From Pantoea sp. WMus005 (GTDB lineage: Bacteria; Pseudomonadota; Gammaproteobacteria; Enterobacterales; Enterobacteriaceae): a stretch of 64,000 bases of DNA. The notes beneath the pieces were generated by a model, which had not been told where the DNA came from, did no database searches, and saw only the letters and a program-made list of their open reading frames with translations. Shown here in pieces: positions 1 through 10,289 of the stretch. Each line of letters begins with the position of its first letter. Within the stretch, counting starts at the first letter, position 1. Position numbers and translations under genes: made by a program. The stretch spans positions 1-64,000 of the forward strand of contig NZ_JACBXU010000001.1 in NCBI RefSeq assembly GCF_013415305.1, read 5' to 3'.

Positions 1-5
1 GAATT

Positions 6-125
6 TGCCTGGCGGCTTTAGCGCGGTGGTCCCACCTGACCCCATGCCGAACTCAGAAGTGAAACGCCGTAGCGCCGATGGTAGTGTGGGGTCTCCCCAT
101 GCGAGAGTAGGGAACTGCCAGGCAT
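6..125 (+). rRNA. rrf: 5S ribosomal RNA
   Basis: A 120-nt sequence starts TGCCTGGCGG and ends GCCAGGCAT, the complementary ends of enterobacterial 5S rRNA. The internal segment with the CCCCATGCCGAACTCAGAAG loop is essentially identical to E. coli 5S. It is the 3' end of an rRNA operon that lies to the left of the window. Confidence 0.98.
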
Positions 126-139
126 TATATAAGTGAAGA

Positions 140-169
140 AGCCCCGCACGGAAGTGCGGGGCTTTTTTA
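140..169 (+). terminator. rRNA operon intrinsic terminator
   Basis: A perfect GC-rich hairpin (gccccgcac / gtgcggggc, GGAA loop) is followed by six T residues, 15 nt after the 5S 3' end. It has the position and structure of the rrn operon terminator. Confidence 0.92.
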
Positions 170-400
170 CGTCTGAAATCTGTCAGTTTAAGCTGGAATA
201 GGGATCTTTAAGCCCGTTTCAGGTAGCCCCTGTTACCTCATGTTTTCTCTGATAATCACCAGCAACCCGCTGATTTATCGATAATTAGCGACATGGTTCA
301 CAATAATCATTCCGGAATACCCCACCTTTACCTCTGGTAGACTTAAATGCTTTACTCACTCTTTTAAACGCTCTTTATCGGCAAGGGGCAGAGGTAAGGC
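170..400. other. intergenic region upstream of kgtP
   Basis: About 230 bases between the rrn terminator and kgtP. I see no reading frame or convincing operator here. The kgtP ribosome-binding site (AGAGGTAAGG) lies at its right end. Confidence 0.5.
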
Positions 401-1687
401 ATGACACCCAATAATAAAACTCAAACAGATGATACAAAGAAACGCATCTGGGCTATCGTCGGCGCGTCCTCGGGCAACCTGGTTGAGTGGTTTGACTTCT
501 ACGTCTATTCATTTTTCTCGCTCTACTTTGCACACATTTTCTTCCCGCAGGGCGACACCACCACGCAGTTGTTACAGACGGCAGGTGTATTTGCGGCAGG
601 ATTTCTGATGCGTCCGATTGGCGGCTGGCTGTTCGGCTATATCGGCGACAAACATGGCCGAAAAAATTCGATGCTGGTTTCGGTCTGTATGATGTGCTTT
701 GGTTCGCTGGTGATCGCCTGCCTGCCCGGTTATGCAACCATCGGTGTGGCGGCTCCCATTATTCTGCTGCTGGCACGTATGTTTCAGGGATTATCGGTGG
801 GCGGGGAATATGGGACCAGCGCAACCTATATGAGCGAAGTAGCTCTGGAAGGACGTAAAGGGTTCTACGCCTCATTCCAGTATGTCACACTGATTGGTGG
901 CCAGTTAGCGGCGGTACTGACTGTGGTGGTCCTGCAATTTCTGCTCACTGATGCAGAGCTGCGCAGCTGGGGCTGGCGCATTCCGTTCTTCCTCGGCGCA
1001 CTGCTCGCGGTTGTCGCGTTATGGCTGCGACGCTCTCTGGAAGAAACGTCAGATAAGGCCAGCCGTGAACACCGCGACGCAGGAAGCGTAATCGGGTTAC
1101 TGCGCAATCACACTCGTCCCTTCCTGATGGTGCTGGGTTTCACCGCGGGCGGCTCCCTGAGTTTTTACACTTTCACCACCTACATGCAAAAGTATCTGGT
1201 TAACACGTCGGGTATGGATCCTAAAACAGCCAGCGGGCTGATGACCGGTGTGCTGCTGGTCTTTATGCTGATTCAGCCAATTATCGGAGCCCTGTCAGAT
1301 AAAATCGGTCGTCGCACTTCGATGATGATCTTTGGCGCAGGCGCAGCGATCTGTACGGTACCGATTCTGACTCTGCTGCAAAACGTGCAAAGCCCTGGCG
1401 TCGCTTTCCTGTTGATTATGCTGGCACTGCTGATTACCAGTTTCTACACCGCTATCAGCGGCATTCTTAAAGCCGAAATGTTTCCACCACAGGTGCGCGC
1501 ACTGGGTGTAGGGCTCTCGTATGCGGTAGCGAATGCGCTGTTCGGTGGGTCGGCAGAGTATGTGGCGTTGCTGATGAAGCAGCAGGGGATTGAGACCTCC
1601 TTCTTCTGGTATGTCTCAGCAATGGGCGCGGTGGCATTTCTGGTGTCGCTGTTGCTGCATAAGCGAGGGAAGGGTATTAAGCTTTAA
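401..1687 (+). CDS. kgtP: alpha-ketoglutarate permease (MFS)
   Basis: Inner-membrane proton symporter that imports 2-oxoglutarate. The 428-residue protein shows the sugar/metabolite:H+ symporter signature after the first two helices ([15 protein letters not shown], near residues 71-86) and the matching one in the second half ([13 protein letters not shown]), with about 12 hydrophobic segments. The N-terminal motif around [13 protein letters not shown] is typical of the KgtP/ProP subfamily. A good Shine-Dalgarno (AGGTAAGG) precedes the ATG. As in E. coli, it lies next to an rRNA operon 5S gene and converges on pssA, which supports kgtP over other members such as ProP. Confidence 0.9.
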   Translation: MTPNNKTQTDDTKKRIWAIVGASSGNLVEWFDFYVYSFFSLYFAHIFFPQGDTTTQLLQTAGVFAAGFLMRPIGGWLFGYIGDKHGRKNSMLVSVCMMCFGSLVIACLPGYATIGVAAPIILLLARMFQGLSVGGEYGTSATYMSEVALEGRKGFYASFQYVTLIGGQLAAVLTVVVLQFLLTDAELRSWGWRIPFFLGALLAVVALWLRRSLEETSDKASREHRDAGSVIGLLRNHTRPFLMVLGFTAGGSLSFYTFTTYMQKYLVNTSGMDPKTASGLMTGVLLVFMLIQPIIGALSDKIGRRTSMMIFGAGAAICTVPILTLLQNVQSPGVAFLLIMLALLITSFYTAISGILKAEMFPPQVRALGVGLSYAVANALFGGSAEYVALLMKQQGIETSFFWYVSAMGAVAFLVSLLLHKRGKGIKL

Positions 1688-1854
1688 CAGGGCGACTGAC
1701 TCCGATTCAACAGGGCAATGCCGCTGGCAGTACCGGCGGCACCCCACGCGACATCTTTCCAGCGCCAGCCGCTGCCCTTTGGGCACATCCACAACACAGC
1801 AGCAGAGCAGGCAACACAATTCGTATAAGGGACACCCTCATAGAGCGGCAGTGA

Positions 1855-3210
1855 TTAAAGAATACGGCTGATAAGGCGATCGATACGTATCCGGCGCAGA
1901 CGGCGAATCAGTTTCCGCACTTTAGCCGGATAATCGGCAATACTCTCAAGCTCACGGAAGTGCGTCACTATCGTCGTGTTCTGGCGGATCAACATCAGCT
2001 CCTTTTCACGCTGAGCGGCTAACTCCTGATGAGGATCGTGGATCAGCACCGCATTTTCCAGATCGAGCCGCCATGCTCGGGGATTGAGGTTATTACCGGT
2101 AATCAGCTGCCACTCGTCATCAACCCACATTCCTTTTAGGTGATAACTGTTTTCACCATCTTTCCACAGTCTCACGACCAGCTGATCGGTCGTAACGTAG
2201 TAGTGCAGACGACTCATGAAACGACGCAGATTGATTTCATACAGGTAAGGCAGCGCGCCGATGATTTTGAACGGCTGATCGGGCGCAATATAGAAATCAT
2301 TAGCTGTTTTATCACCAACGATGATCTCAACCTGTTTCCCCTGACGCAGCAGATGAATGATATTACGCACCAGTAGAGCGGGCATGTTGAAATAGGGGGT
2401 ACAGATAATCAGCTTCTGTTCCGCACAGGGCATCAGGTGGAAAATGGTTTTATTGAGCAGACTATGCTTACCCAGACCAACCAGCGGCGTAACCGTCAGT
2501 TCATCGTTGCCCGCATTGCCTTCAAACTGATAATTAAAACCTCGCAGATCCTGACGAAACTGGCGCGTCTCATTTTTAATTTCAGGGCTTGAAGGGCGCT
2601 CAGCAAAATCGAGCCGGTTGACCGCTTCCGCTGGCTTCAGATTGAGTGTGATCCAGTCATACATCGTATCGGTCAGTTGGGGATTACGGATAACCTGGTA
2701 GCGGTCATAACGATACTTATCATGCTGATGCAGGTAGACATCATTGATGCTGGCTCCGCTATAGAGCAGCATATCATCAATGATAAACCCTTTGAGATGC
2801 AGTACCCCCAGCGCTTCACGGGTATTAACCGGGATACCATAAACCGGGATGGCGATATCCGGATAGCGGGTTGCCATTTCGCAGTACCAGTCGGCATTGG
2901 TTACACCTCGTGCTGCGCCAATTCGGCCACGCTGCGCACGGTGCCAGTCAACCAGAATCGAAATATCCAGCTCCGGCCGCACCTGCTTCGCACTATAAAG
3001 CGCATCCATAACGGCACGTCCGGCGTCATCATTTTCCAGATAGAGCGCAACAATACAGATGCGTGTCTGCGCGGCCGCAATCTTCTCCAGCAACGTCTGG
3101 CGAAATTCGGCAGGCGAATAAAGTGTCGACACATCCGCAACGGATTGTGACAGTTTCGGCAGCTGTGCGAGGTGTTGTTGGTGTTTGTTACGTTTAAATT
3201 TAGACAACAT
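1855..3210 (-). CDS. pssA: CDP-diacylglycerol--serine O-phosphatidyltransferase
   Basis: Makes phosphatidylserine from CDP-diacylglycerol and serine, the committed step to phosphatidylethanolamine. It is a peripheral, ribosome- and membrane-associated member of the phospholipase D superfamily. Two HKD-type catalytic motifs are visible: HLKGFIIDD in the first half and HLKGMWVDD in the second. The N-terminus MLSKFKRNKHQQHLAQLPK matches E. coli PssA. The ATG at 3210 gives 451 residues, the usual length; the GTG one codon upstream is less likely. Confidence 0.96.
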   Translation of the reverse strand: MLSKFKRNKHQQHLAQLPKLSQSVADVSTLYSPAEFRQTLLEKIAAAQTRICIVALYLENDDAGRAVMDALYSAKQVRPELDISILVDWHRAQRGRIGAARGVTNADWYCEMATRYPDIAIPVYGIPVNTREALGVLHLKGFIIDDMLLYSGASINDVYLHQHDKYRYDRYQVIRNPQLTDTMYDWITLNLKPAEAVNRLDFAERPSSPEIKNETRQFRQDLRGFNYQFEGNAGNDELTVTPLVGLGKHSLLNKTIFHLMPCAEQKLIICTPYFNMPALLVRNIIHLLRQGKQVEIIVGDKTANDFYIAPDQPFKIIGALPYLYEINLRRFMSRLHYYVTTDQLVVRLWKDGENSYHLKGMWVDDEWQLITGNNLNPRAWRLDLENAVLIHDPHQELAAQREKELMLIRQNTTIVTHFRELESIADYPAKVRKLIRRLRRIRIDRLISRIL

Positions 3211-3327
3211 CACAGTGCACTTCTTCTCTGTTCATTGCATGGCCTTTTGCCATCAAATCAGGGTTATAACCACAAATAATAACATCAACTCCGTCGATTC
3301 GAACGTTTTTTACCTTTCTCTACAAGG

Positions 3328-5985
3328 TTAGTTGATATCATTCTGTAAAGACAATTTCAGGCTGACAATACCGTCATCCAGTTGAATATCAACATTAAAA
3401 TTCAGTTTCCGGGCCAGCGTAATCATGCCGCGATTATGGGGCATCGTGATACCGTTCAATTGTTGCAAGCCGTGATGTCGGGTGTAACGAATCATCTTTT
3501 CAAGCAGACGACGACCCATGCCTAGCCCTTTCAGGTCGGAACGAACCAGTACTGAAAACTCCGCATCAATGTTATCCGCATCAGAAATAGCGCGGGTGAC
3601 GCCGATGATCTCTGGGCGTCCCTGCTGCTGACGTACTGCCACAATCGCCATCTCACGGTCATAATCGATCTGGGTCATATTGGCGAGATCATCATGCGTA
3701 AACTCATTGATTTCACTGAAGTAGCGGTAGTAAAGATCCTCTTTAGTCACCTGACCGATGAAATCGCGCAGCAAGGGTTCATCTTCAGGCAGGATGGGCC
3801 GGAACAGGCAAAACTGCCCATCTTTTAATTCCACTTCTTCTTCCAGATGCTGCGGGTAGGGACGTATTGCCAGTCGTGCTTCGTTATCGCCATGGAACGG
3901 AGCCAGCGTCAGAGTCACATCCAGCAGAGTAAAATCATTGCCCGCCGCCAGCAACGGATGAATATCCAGTTGCTGGATTTCCGGGCAATCCACTACCAGG
4001 TTTGATACCTGCACCAGCAACTGACTCAGACCGGGGATATCAAGCGGATTCAGGGCGCTGCGGCTGCGGATTTTACCGCTCTTGATCGCCTGGATTACCA
4101 GATAGCGCGCCAGCGTCATGTTCAGCGGAGGCAGGGCAACGGCAGCCTGCTTATCGGCCTGCCATTCAAGGCCACCTTCGCCCAGCATAATGATCGGGCC
4201 AAAAAGGGCATCCTGTTCGACCACGACCCGCAGTTCCTGCGCGCCCGCACGGCTGGCCATGCTCTGAACCAGCAGCCCTTCGATACGTGCCTGCGGTAGT
4301 GTCTGTCTGACTCGATCAAAAATGGCCTCTGCGGCATGCTCCACTTCGCTGGCATTGCGCAGGTAGAGCATCACACCCTGTACCTCCGACTTATGGACGA
4401 TATCGGGCGAACGCAATTTCAGCGCAACCGGATAGCCAATCTGATCGGCAATTGCCACAGCCGCCGCGCTGTCGCTGGCGATCCAGGTCGGCAGCGTCGC
4501 CAGCCCGTAAGCTTGCAGCACCGGCTGCACTTCGTGCGTATCCAGCGCGGTAATACCGCGCGCCAGCGCCTGTGACAGCAACTGGTGCGCATGGGCGCTG
4601 TCCTGATTCAGCGTGACGGGCAGGGCAGGGGTTTCACGCAGCTGCTTCTGGTTACGCCGGTACTCAACCTGATGCATAAAGGCGGTGACGGTACCTTCGG
4701 GTGTGCGCCAGGTCGGTATACCCGCCTGCGTAAAGGCACGACGCGCAGCCTGGGAAGAGAACTCGCCACTCCAGTTGGTCAGCAACGTCACCAGCTTACC
4801 GCGCGGGTGACGGGCAATGGTGTCGATCAGATGCGAGGCCGTTTCAGTCGCAGGCGCAACCGCGCTTGGCGCATGAATAATCATTAATGCATCAAGCTCA
4901 TGGCTGTTGAGCAGGATCTCCACACAGGCAGCATAGCGCCCGGCGGTGGCATCATCTTTTAAATCCAACGGATTCCCACGCCCCGCACCTGCGGGCAACA
5001 ACGCCTCCAGCTGCTGATACGTCTCATCGCTGAGTTGCGCCAGTTTCCCGTTGCGGGCATAGAGCTCATCCAGCGCCAGCGCGGCGGGTGCGGCACCATT
5101 GCTGATGATCATCAGCCTCTCGCCCCGCAGCGGCCGCATATGACTCAGTGACTCCACGGCGGAGAACAGCTCATGGGTATCCTGTACCCGCAGTAACCCC
5201 GCACGCTGAATGGCCGCATCCCAGGCCGCGTCCAGACCACTGTGGGTGCCAAGCAGCGCCTGCGCTTCACGGCTGCGGCCACTCTTGATGACCAGTATCG
5301 GTTTATTACGTGAGGCGCTGCGTGAGGCGGAAACAAAACGACGTGCGTCACTGAGGTGTTCAAGATAGAGCAGGATGGCGCTGGTTTTCCCGTCGCGAGC
5401 CAGGAAGTCGAGCAGGTCATCAACATCGGTATCCAGGCTGTCACCCAGCGCGATAAACCAGGAGAAACCGAGGTTACGCTGCTGCGCCCAGTCGAGAATG
5501 GTATTAGACACGGCGGCGGACTGAGAGATAAACGCAATGCGGCCTTTCTCTATCGGCACCGGCGAGAAGCTGGCATTCAATCCCTGCCAGGGTGCCAGCA
5601 GCCCCAGACTGTTCGGTCCCAGCAGACGTATCTGCCACCGGCTGGCGCAGGCTTTGAGTTCGGCTGACTGGCTGGCGGGTGCGGAGAGGATAATGCAGGC
5701 CTTGCAGCCTTTTTCGCCGAGCTGTTGCAGCAACTCAAGGTTACGTTTCGAGTGGGTGCAGATCACCGCAAGGTCTGGTGCAAAAGGTAAGCTGCCGATG
5801 GTGGGCCAGGCCAGTACACCGCTGACCGCTTTATATTTTGGTGTCACCGGCAATACTGGCCCGCTAAAACCGCCCGCCAGCAGGTTACGCATCATAAAGT
5901 ATCCGGCACGCCCTGGCGTTACCGAGGCACCAATTACCGCAATTGATTTAGGTCGTAACAGCGCTTCCAGTCCGCGTTGGCTCAT
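3328..5985 (-). CDS. pat: protein lysine acetyltransferase Pat (GNAT fused to acyl-CoA-synthetase-like domain)
   Basis: Acetylates lysines of central-metabolism enzymes such as acetyl-CoA synthetase. The 885-residue protein has an N-terminal NDP-forming acyl-CoA-synthetase-like region (CoA-binding start with KSIAVIGAS; an ATP-grasp part around 480-690 with GYPVALKLRSPDIVHKSE). A C-terminal GNAT acetyltransferase domain (about 720-885) carries the acetyl-CoA loop GLGMGRRLLEKM. Domain order and length match enterobacterial Pat/YfiQ (also called Pka). GGAGG lies 4 nt before the ATG. It sits between pssA and tapT on the same strand, as in E. coli. Confidence 0.94.
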   Translation of the reverse strand: MSQRGLEALLRPKSIAVIGASVTPGRAGYFMMRNLLAGGFSGPVLPVTPKYKAVSGVLAWPTIGSLPFAPDLAVICTHSKRNLELLQQLGEKGCKACIILSAPASQSAELKACASRWQIRLLGPNSLGLLAPWQGLNASFSPVPIEKGRIAFISQSAAVSNTILDWAQQRNLGFSWFIALGDSLDTDVDDLLDFLARDGKTSAILLYLEHLSDARRFVSASRSASRNKPILVIKSGRSREAQALLGTHSGLDAAWDAAIQRAGLLRVQDTHELFSAVESLSHMRPLRGERLMIISNGAAPAALALDELYARNGKLAQLSDETYQQLEALLPAGAGRGNPLDLKDDATAGRYAACVEILLNSHELDALMIIHAPSAVAPATETASHLIDTIARHPRGKLVTLLTNWSGEFSSQAARRAFTQAGIPTWRTPEGTVTAFMHQVEYRRNQKQLRETPALPVTLNQDSAHAHQLLSQALARGITALDTHEVQPVLQAYGLATLPTWIASDSAAAVAIADQIGYPVALKLRSPDIVHKSEVQGVMLYLRNASEVEHAAEAIFDRVRQTLPQARIEGLLVQSMASRAGAQELRVVVEQDALFGPIIMLGEGGLEWQADKQAAVALPPLNMTLARYLVIQAIKSGKIRSRSALNPLDIPGLSQLLVQVSNLVVDCPEIQQLDIHPLLAAGNDFTLLDVTLTLAPFHGDNEARLAIRPYPQHLEEEVELKDGQFCLFRPILPEDEPLLRDFIGQVTKEDLYYRYFSEINEFTHDDLANMTQIDYDREMAIVAVRQQQGRPEIIGVTRAISDADNIDAEFSVLVRSDLKGLGMGRRLLEKMIRYTRHHGLQQLNGITMPHNRGMITLARKLNFNVDIQLDDGIVSLKLSLQNDIN

Positions 5986-6124
5986 CTCGCCCTCCAGAGA
6001 TCGGGATTTGCGTGATTGTAAACGCTTTTTGCGGTCAGTGCTTCCGGGCAGATCGCAGGCTGAACATCCGCAACCCGGGATCGGTCAGAGCAGGCTTTCG
6101 CCTGCCAGAAGAAGAGGGTTGAGG

Positions 6125-6802
6125 CTAAGCCTGTCCGGCGTGATGCGGTTTCCCAGCCAGGTAGGCCGCACGGAACTGATCAAAATGGTGAGATAGCGCT
6201 TCTGCTGCCCGCCGATCGCCCGCCTGTGCCAGCAGCGCCGCAGCGACTTCAGCGGTGCAGTGCTGACCTTCGCCGTGCGCTTCGCGCAGCGTATAGCGCG
6301 AAGGCGTGGTGACATCCAGCGACATCACCGGCAGGGCATCGAGCCAGGGGCTTTTGCGGAACATTTTGCGTGCTTCAGTCCAGGTGCCATCCAGCATAAT
6401 AAACAGCGGCGGTTTGCCGCTGGTGGGTGGCGTTGTCAGCACCTCGCGACCGGGATCGGCATAGGCGGCCGGAAAGACGACCAGTGGCTGAAAATCGGGA
6501 TTGCGCACGGCCGCCAGCAGCAGCGGATCCGGCTCGGTGCGTGACCAGCCAAAAGCCTGGGTATCCGGCAGAATATCGGCAATCAGACGCCCGGTATTGC
6601 TCGGCTTCATCGGTTCGGTATCAAACATTACCAGGCAGAAGCGGCTATGTGCAGTCTGCGGCACGATCTGACTGCAGAGACAGTTGGCCTCTGGGAGCAG
6701 ACAGCCCTGGCAGCGAATGACCCGATTTCCGCGTGCGAGGAAAGGACGAGTGGCACGGGCCAGGCGTTGGGTGCGCAAGCGCAAAACAGCATTATCAGAC
6801 AT
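6125..6802 (-). CDS. tapT: tRNA-uridine aminocarboxypropyltransferase (DTW domain)
   Basis: Installs the acp3U47 modification on tRNAs using S-adenosylmethionine as aminocarboxypropyl donor. The 225-residue protein carries N-terminal zinc-type cysteines (CQGCLLPEANCLC) and the DTW-family motif in LDGTWTEARKM, followed by a serine/proline-rich segment. It was formerly yfiP. Same strand and order (pat, tapT, trxC) as in E. coli. The family assignment is firm; the activity rests on the E. coli orthologue. Confidence 0.9.
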   Translation of the reverse strand: MSDNAVLRLRTQRLARATRPFLARGNRVIRCQGCLLPEANCLCSQIVPQTAHSRFCLVMFDTEPMKPSNTGRLIADILPDTQAFGWSRTEPDPLLLAAVRNPDFQPLVVFPAAYADPGREVLTTPPTSGKPPLFIMLDGTWTEARKMFRKSPWLDALPVMSLDVTTPSRYTLREAHGEGQHCTAEVAAALLAQAGDRRAAEALSHHFDQFRAAYLAGKPHHAGQA

Positions 6803-6883
6803 GAGTATTCAGGGCAGGAAAAACGTCAGTGTAATCGAAGCGCAGGTGAAAAGGAAAAGGCCAGACTGGCTGGCCTCTGAAGA

Positions 6884-7303
6884 TTACAGTGATTCATCCA
6901 GCCATTCGTTAAACGGCGCTTTGGGCATGGCACCGTTCAGCATGTCGACCCGTTCGCCGTTCTTAAACAGCATGATGGTCGGAATACTGCGAATGTTGAA
7001 ACGGGCGCTCAGGGCCGGTTCCGCTTCGGTGTTTACTTTAATAAAGCGAACTTTCCCGCTGCGCTCACTGGCGACATCTTTGAACACCGGCGCAAAATTG
7101 ACGCAGGGACCGCACCAGGGTGCCCAGAAATCGATCACCACCGGCAGATCGTCCTGCAGATATTTGTCAAAGTTAGCGCTGGTGGCATTCACCACTTCGC
7201 CATCAAACAACGCATTTCCGCAGCGGCCACATTTCGCCGCGTCGGCAAGGCGTTCTTCAGGAACGCGATTGGTTGCCTGACAGGAAGCGCATACCGTATT
7301 CAT
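6884..7303 (-). CDS. trxC: thioredoxin 2
   Basis: Cytosolic thiol-disulfide reductase with an N-terminal zinc-binding extension. Two CxxC pairs (C5/C8 and C25/C28) form the zinc site, followed by a thioredoxin fold with the WCGPC active site (C64, C67). The length of 139 residues is that of E. coli TrxC. A Shine-Dalgarno (AGAGG) precedes the ATG. It is transcribed divergently from yfiF. OxyR control is known for E. coli trxC, but I could not identify a clear OxyR site here. Confidence 0.97.
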   Translation of the reverse strand: MNTVCASCQATNRVPEERLADAAKCGRCGNALFDGEVVNATSANFDKYLQDDLPVVIDFWAPWCGPCVNFAPVFKDVASERSGKVRFIKVNTEAEPALSARFNIRSIPTIMLFKNGERVDMLNGAMPKAPFNEWLDESL

Positions 7304-7462
7304 AGGAACCTCTGGGGTTGAAAAGTGTCAGTCTGGTAATAGTTGTCCATTATGAAAGGGGGCGGATTTTTGCTCAATCTGGATTGATCTATAGGTTCAA
7401 TAGTTGATAGCTAAGCGCCAGCACATCAGGTAATCTGCGCGCTCTAAATGCAGGAGGAAGAC

Positions 7463-8647
7463 ATGAACGACGAATTTAAAGGCAAGAGCGGCAAGGTTAA
7501 GGTGATGTACGTGCGTGGCGAGGACGATAAAAGCGCGCGTGCGCCGAATCCTCGTACAGGCAAAGGTGGTCACTCTGCTGCCCGCCCGGATGATAATCGT
7601 CGTTCGTCTGGCCCCCGAACTGAACGCAGTCAGGAAGGCGGTCGCTCTGCTGGCCGTCGCAGCGACGACACCGGTCGCAGCAGTTCACCACGCCGTGACG
7701 AAGGCGGACGTGGCGCACCACGCCGTTCAGACGATGGCGCAGGTCGCCGCAACGATCGTGGCGATGATAGCCGGGGTGCCTATGGCAGCAGCGATTCCCC
7801 GTGGCGCACTGTGTCACGTGCGCCATCAGCCGATCGTGCAGCATCGCCTGAGAGTGATAAGCCCGATCATGGCGGCATCAGCGGCAAGAGCTTTGTCGAT
7901 CCTGAGCAGATTCGTCGTCAGCGCAACGAAGAAACCCGCGTCTATGGTGAGAACGCCTGTCAGGCACTGTTCCAGAGCCGTCCGGAAGCGATTGTTCGCG
8001 CCTGGTTCATTCAGGAAGTGACTCCGCGTTTCCGTGAATCGCTGCGCTGGCTGGCGGCTAATCGCAAAGCCTATCATGTGGTAGAAGATGCAGAGATCAC
8101 CAAAGCGTCAGGCACTGAGCATCACGGCGGCGTCTGTTTCCTGATTAAAAAGCGCATGGGTATGGCGGTTTCAGAATGGCTGAGCCAGGCACCGGCCAAA
8201 GATTGCGTACTGGCACTGGAAGATGTCAGCAACCCGCACAACCTTGGCGCGATTATGCGCAGCTGCGCGCACTTTGGCGTAAAAGGTTTGCTGGTAAACG
8301 ATGCTTCACTACTGGAGTCCGGCGCAGCCGTGCGCACTGCAGAAGGCGGTGCTGAGCATGTGCAGGCTATCAGCGGTGCAACCTTCAGCGAAGGTCTGGA
8401 AGCGTTCCGTAAAGCGGGTTACACCATCGTGACCACCTCCAGCCATCAGGGCACGCCGCTGGCGCAGGCTCAGCTGCCGGAGAAAATGGTGCTGGTGTTA
8501 GGTCAGGAGCGTGAAGGTCTTTCTGACACTGCGTTCAAACAGGGTGACATGAGCCTGTCGATTGGCGGCACTGGTAACGTAGAAAGTCTCAACGTCTCAG
8601 TCGCAACTGGCGTACTGCTCGCCGAATGGTGGCGTCAGAACGCATAA
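7463..8647 (+). CDS. yfiF: SpoU-family RNA methyltransferase-like protein YfiF
   Basis: TrmH/SpoU-type 2'-O-ribose methyltransferase homologue. The C-terminal half (about 240-394) has the knotted SPOUT motifs: [27 protein letters not shown] and the final [21 protein letters not shown] SpoU substrate-binding-like region precedes it ([17 protein letters not shown]). The N-terminal 110 residues are a low-complexity Arg/Ser/Gly/Asp tail, longer than in E. coli YfiF (about 345 residues in total). I chose the ATG at 7463 because AGGAGGA ends 4 nt upstream and [18 protein letters not shown] matches the family; an upstream in-frame ATG at 7448 would contain the RBS. Confidence 0.92.
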   Translation: MNDEFKGKSGKVKVMYVRGEDDKSARAPNPRTGKGGHSAARPDDNRRSSGPRTERSQEGGRSAGRRSDDTGRSSSPRRDEGGRGAPRRSDDGAGRRNDRGDDSRGAYGSSDSPWRTVSRAPSADRAASPESDKPDHGGISGKSFVDPEQIRRQRNEETRVYGENACQALFQSRPEAIVRAWFIQEVTPRFRESLRWLAANRKAYHVVEDAEITKASGTEHHGGVCFLIKKRMGMAVSEWLSQAPAKDCVLALEDVSNPHNLGAIMRSCAHFGVKGLLVNDASLLESGAAVRTAEGGAEHVQAISGATFSEGLEAFRKAGYTIVTTSSHQGTPLAQAQLPEKMVLVLGQEREGLSDTAFKQGDMSLSIGGTGNVESLNVSVATGVLLAEWWRQNA

Positions 8648-8648
8648 A

Positions 8649-8677
8649 AAAACGGGCCGAAAGGCCCGTTTTTTTTG
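8649..8677 (+). terminator. intrinsic terminator of yfiF
   Basis: The hairpin aacgggcc-GAAA-ggcccgtt is followed by T8, immediately after the yfiF stop codon. The preceding A-run means it could also act on transcripts from the other strand. Confidence 0.93.
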
Positions 8678-8737
8678 GCAGGTACGGGTCAGTGTTAAGC
8701 TAATCCGTTGCTGCCGGGTTTATCCAACTGCGTGATA

Positions 8738-10273
8738 TCAGTGCGCGCCACCCCCACCACCGCCTGGGCTAAACGGCGGACGGGCAAACCAGATCAGCAC
8801 CAGCAGGATAAGGAACACGCCTGCCGACGCCCAGAAGATTTCATTCGCTGAAATAATCAGTCCCTGATTGGTAATCTGCTGTGCGATATAGGCTGACGCC
8901 TGCTGCTGCGTCATCCCCAGGTTCTCCAGCTGGCTATACATCTGCTGCGAATTGACGTTGTACGGGGTAATCGACTCCGTCAGGTAGCTATGATGCATCG
9001 ACTCGCGGTTAGTCCACATCGTGGTAGTAATCGACGTTCCCACCGAACCGGCAAAAGTACGCATAAAGTTCGACAGGCTGGATGCGGCGGCCATACGCTC
9101 TGGCGGCAGTCCCGACAGTGTAATGGTGGTCAGCGGCATAAAGAAGCAGGCCACGGCAAAGCCCTGGATAAACTGCGGCCACGCTGAGGCACCAAAATCC
9201 ATCCCCGGTTCAAAGGTATACGCACGCCAGTAGAAGCAGACGGCATACATAATAAAGCTGAAGGTGACCAGCCGTCGCATGTCTAACTTATGGGCAAAGC
9301 GACCGATGATGGGCGACAGAATCACCGGCAAAATCCCCACTGGCGCAGACGCCAGACCGGCCCAGGTTGCGGTATAACCGTAAACCTCCTGTAGCAGTTG
9401 CGGCAACAGGACTATCGAGCCGAAGTAGAGCATGTAAGCCAGACTGATCGACAGACAGCCAATGGTGAAGTTTCGCGACTTAAACAGCGACAGGTCGATG
9501 ATCGGATGATCGTCGGTCAGCTCCCACACCAGCAGCACGGATAGCGCAATCACGGCCACCACCCCAAGCACGATAATCTCGGACGAGTTGAACCAGTCGA
9601 GCTCCTTGCCGCGATCCAGCATCACCTGCAGACAGCCGATCCCCACCACCAGCAGCACCAGCCCGACCATATCGATCGGCCGGATTTCGGTTTTGGTTTC
9701 ACGCCCACGCAGGGTTTGCAGCGTCAGTATCACCACGGCCACACCAATGGGCACGTTGATAAAGAAGATCCAGCCCCAGTGATAGTTATCGCTGATCCAG
9801 CCACCCAGTATCGGGCCGCAGATTGGTGCGACAATCACCGTCATCGCCCACAGTGACAGCGCAACACTGCGCTTAGCGGGCGGATAGTTGTTGAGCAGGA
9901 GGCTTTGCGACAGCGGGATCAAAGGACCCGCGACGATCCCCTGAATGACGCGGAAGAAGATCAACATCTCCAGGCTATCTGACATGCCGCACGCCCAGGA
10001 GGCGACAGCAAACAGAATGGTCGACCAGGTGAACAGCTTTACTTCACCGATGCGTTTTGCCAGCCAGCCGGTCAGGGGAATTGAGATCGCGTTGGCGACG
10101 CCAAACGAGGTAATTACCCAGGTGCCCTGCGAGTTCGACGCGCCCAGGTTACCGGCAATCGTGGGGATAGCCACGTTGGCGATGGTCGAGTCCAGAACCT
10201 GCATGAACGTCGCCAGCGACAGCGCAATGGTCATCAGGACCAGCGGCATTCCTTCAAGCGGTTTTTGTGCCAT
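8738..10273 (-). CDS. emrB: multidrug efflux MFS transporter EmrB
   Basis: Inner-membrane drug:H+ antiporter (DHA2 family, 14 helices) that works with EmrA and TolC to export hydrophobic compounds. The 511-residue protein has the DHA2 motifs LDSTIANVAIPTIAGNLG at residues 27-45, WVITSFGVANAISIPLTGWLA, and GPLIPLSQSLLLNNYPP. It ends in the characteristic GGGGGGAH tail of EmrB. It lies 16 bp downstream of emrA in the emrRAB operon. Identity to E. coli EmrB is very high. Confidence 0.97.
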   Translation of the reverse strand: MAQKPLEGMPLVLMTIALSLATFMQVLDSTIANVAIPTIAGNLGASNSQGTWVITSFGVANAISIPLTGWLAKRIGEVKLFTWSTILFAVASWACGMSDSLEMLIFFRVIQGIVAGPLIPLSQSLLLNNYPPAKRSVALSLWAMTVIVAPICGPILGGWISDNYHWGWIFFINVPIGVAVVILTLQTLRGRETKTEIRPIDMVGLVLLVVGIGCLQVMLDRGKELDWFNSSEIIVLGVVAVIALSVLLVWELTDDHPIIDLSLFKSRNFTIGCLSISLAYMLYFGSIVLLPQLLQEVYGYTATWAGLASAPVGILPVILSPIIGRFAHKLDMRRLVTFSFIMYAVCFYWRAYTFEPGMDFGASAWPQFIQGFAVACFFMPLTTITLSGLPPERMAAASSLSNFMRTFAGSVGTSITTTMWTNRESMHHSYLTESITPYNVNSQQMYSQLENLGMTQQQASAYIAQQITNQGLIISANEIFWASAGVFLILLVLIWFARPPFSPGGGGGGAH

Positions 10274-10289
10274 TACAGACTCCGCGTCA

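Noticed and set aside
5537-6196. 219-codon plus-strand frame over the start of pat
   Set aside because: Overlaps the conserved N-terminus and ribosome-binding site of pat on the other strand; no family resemblance.
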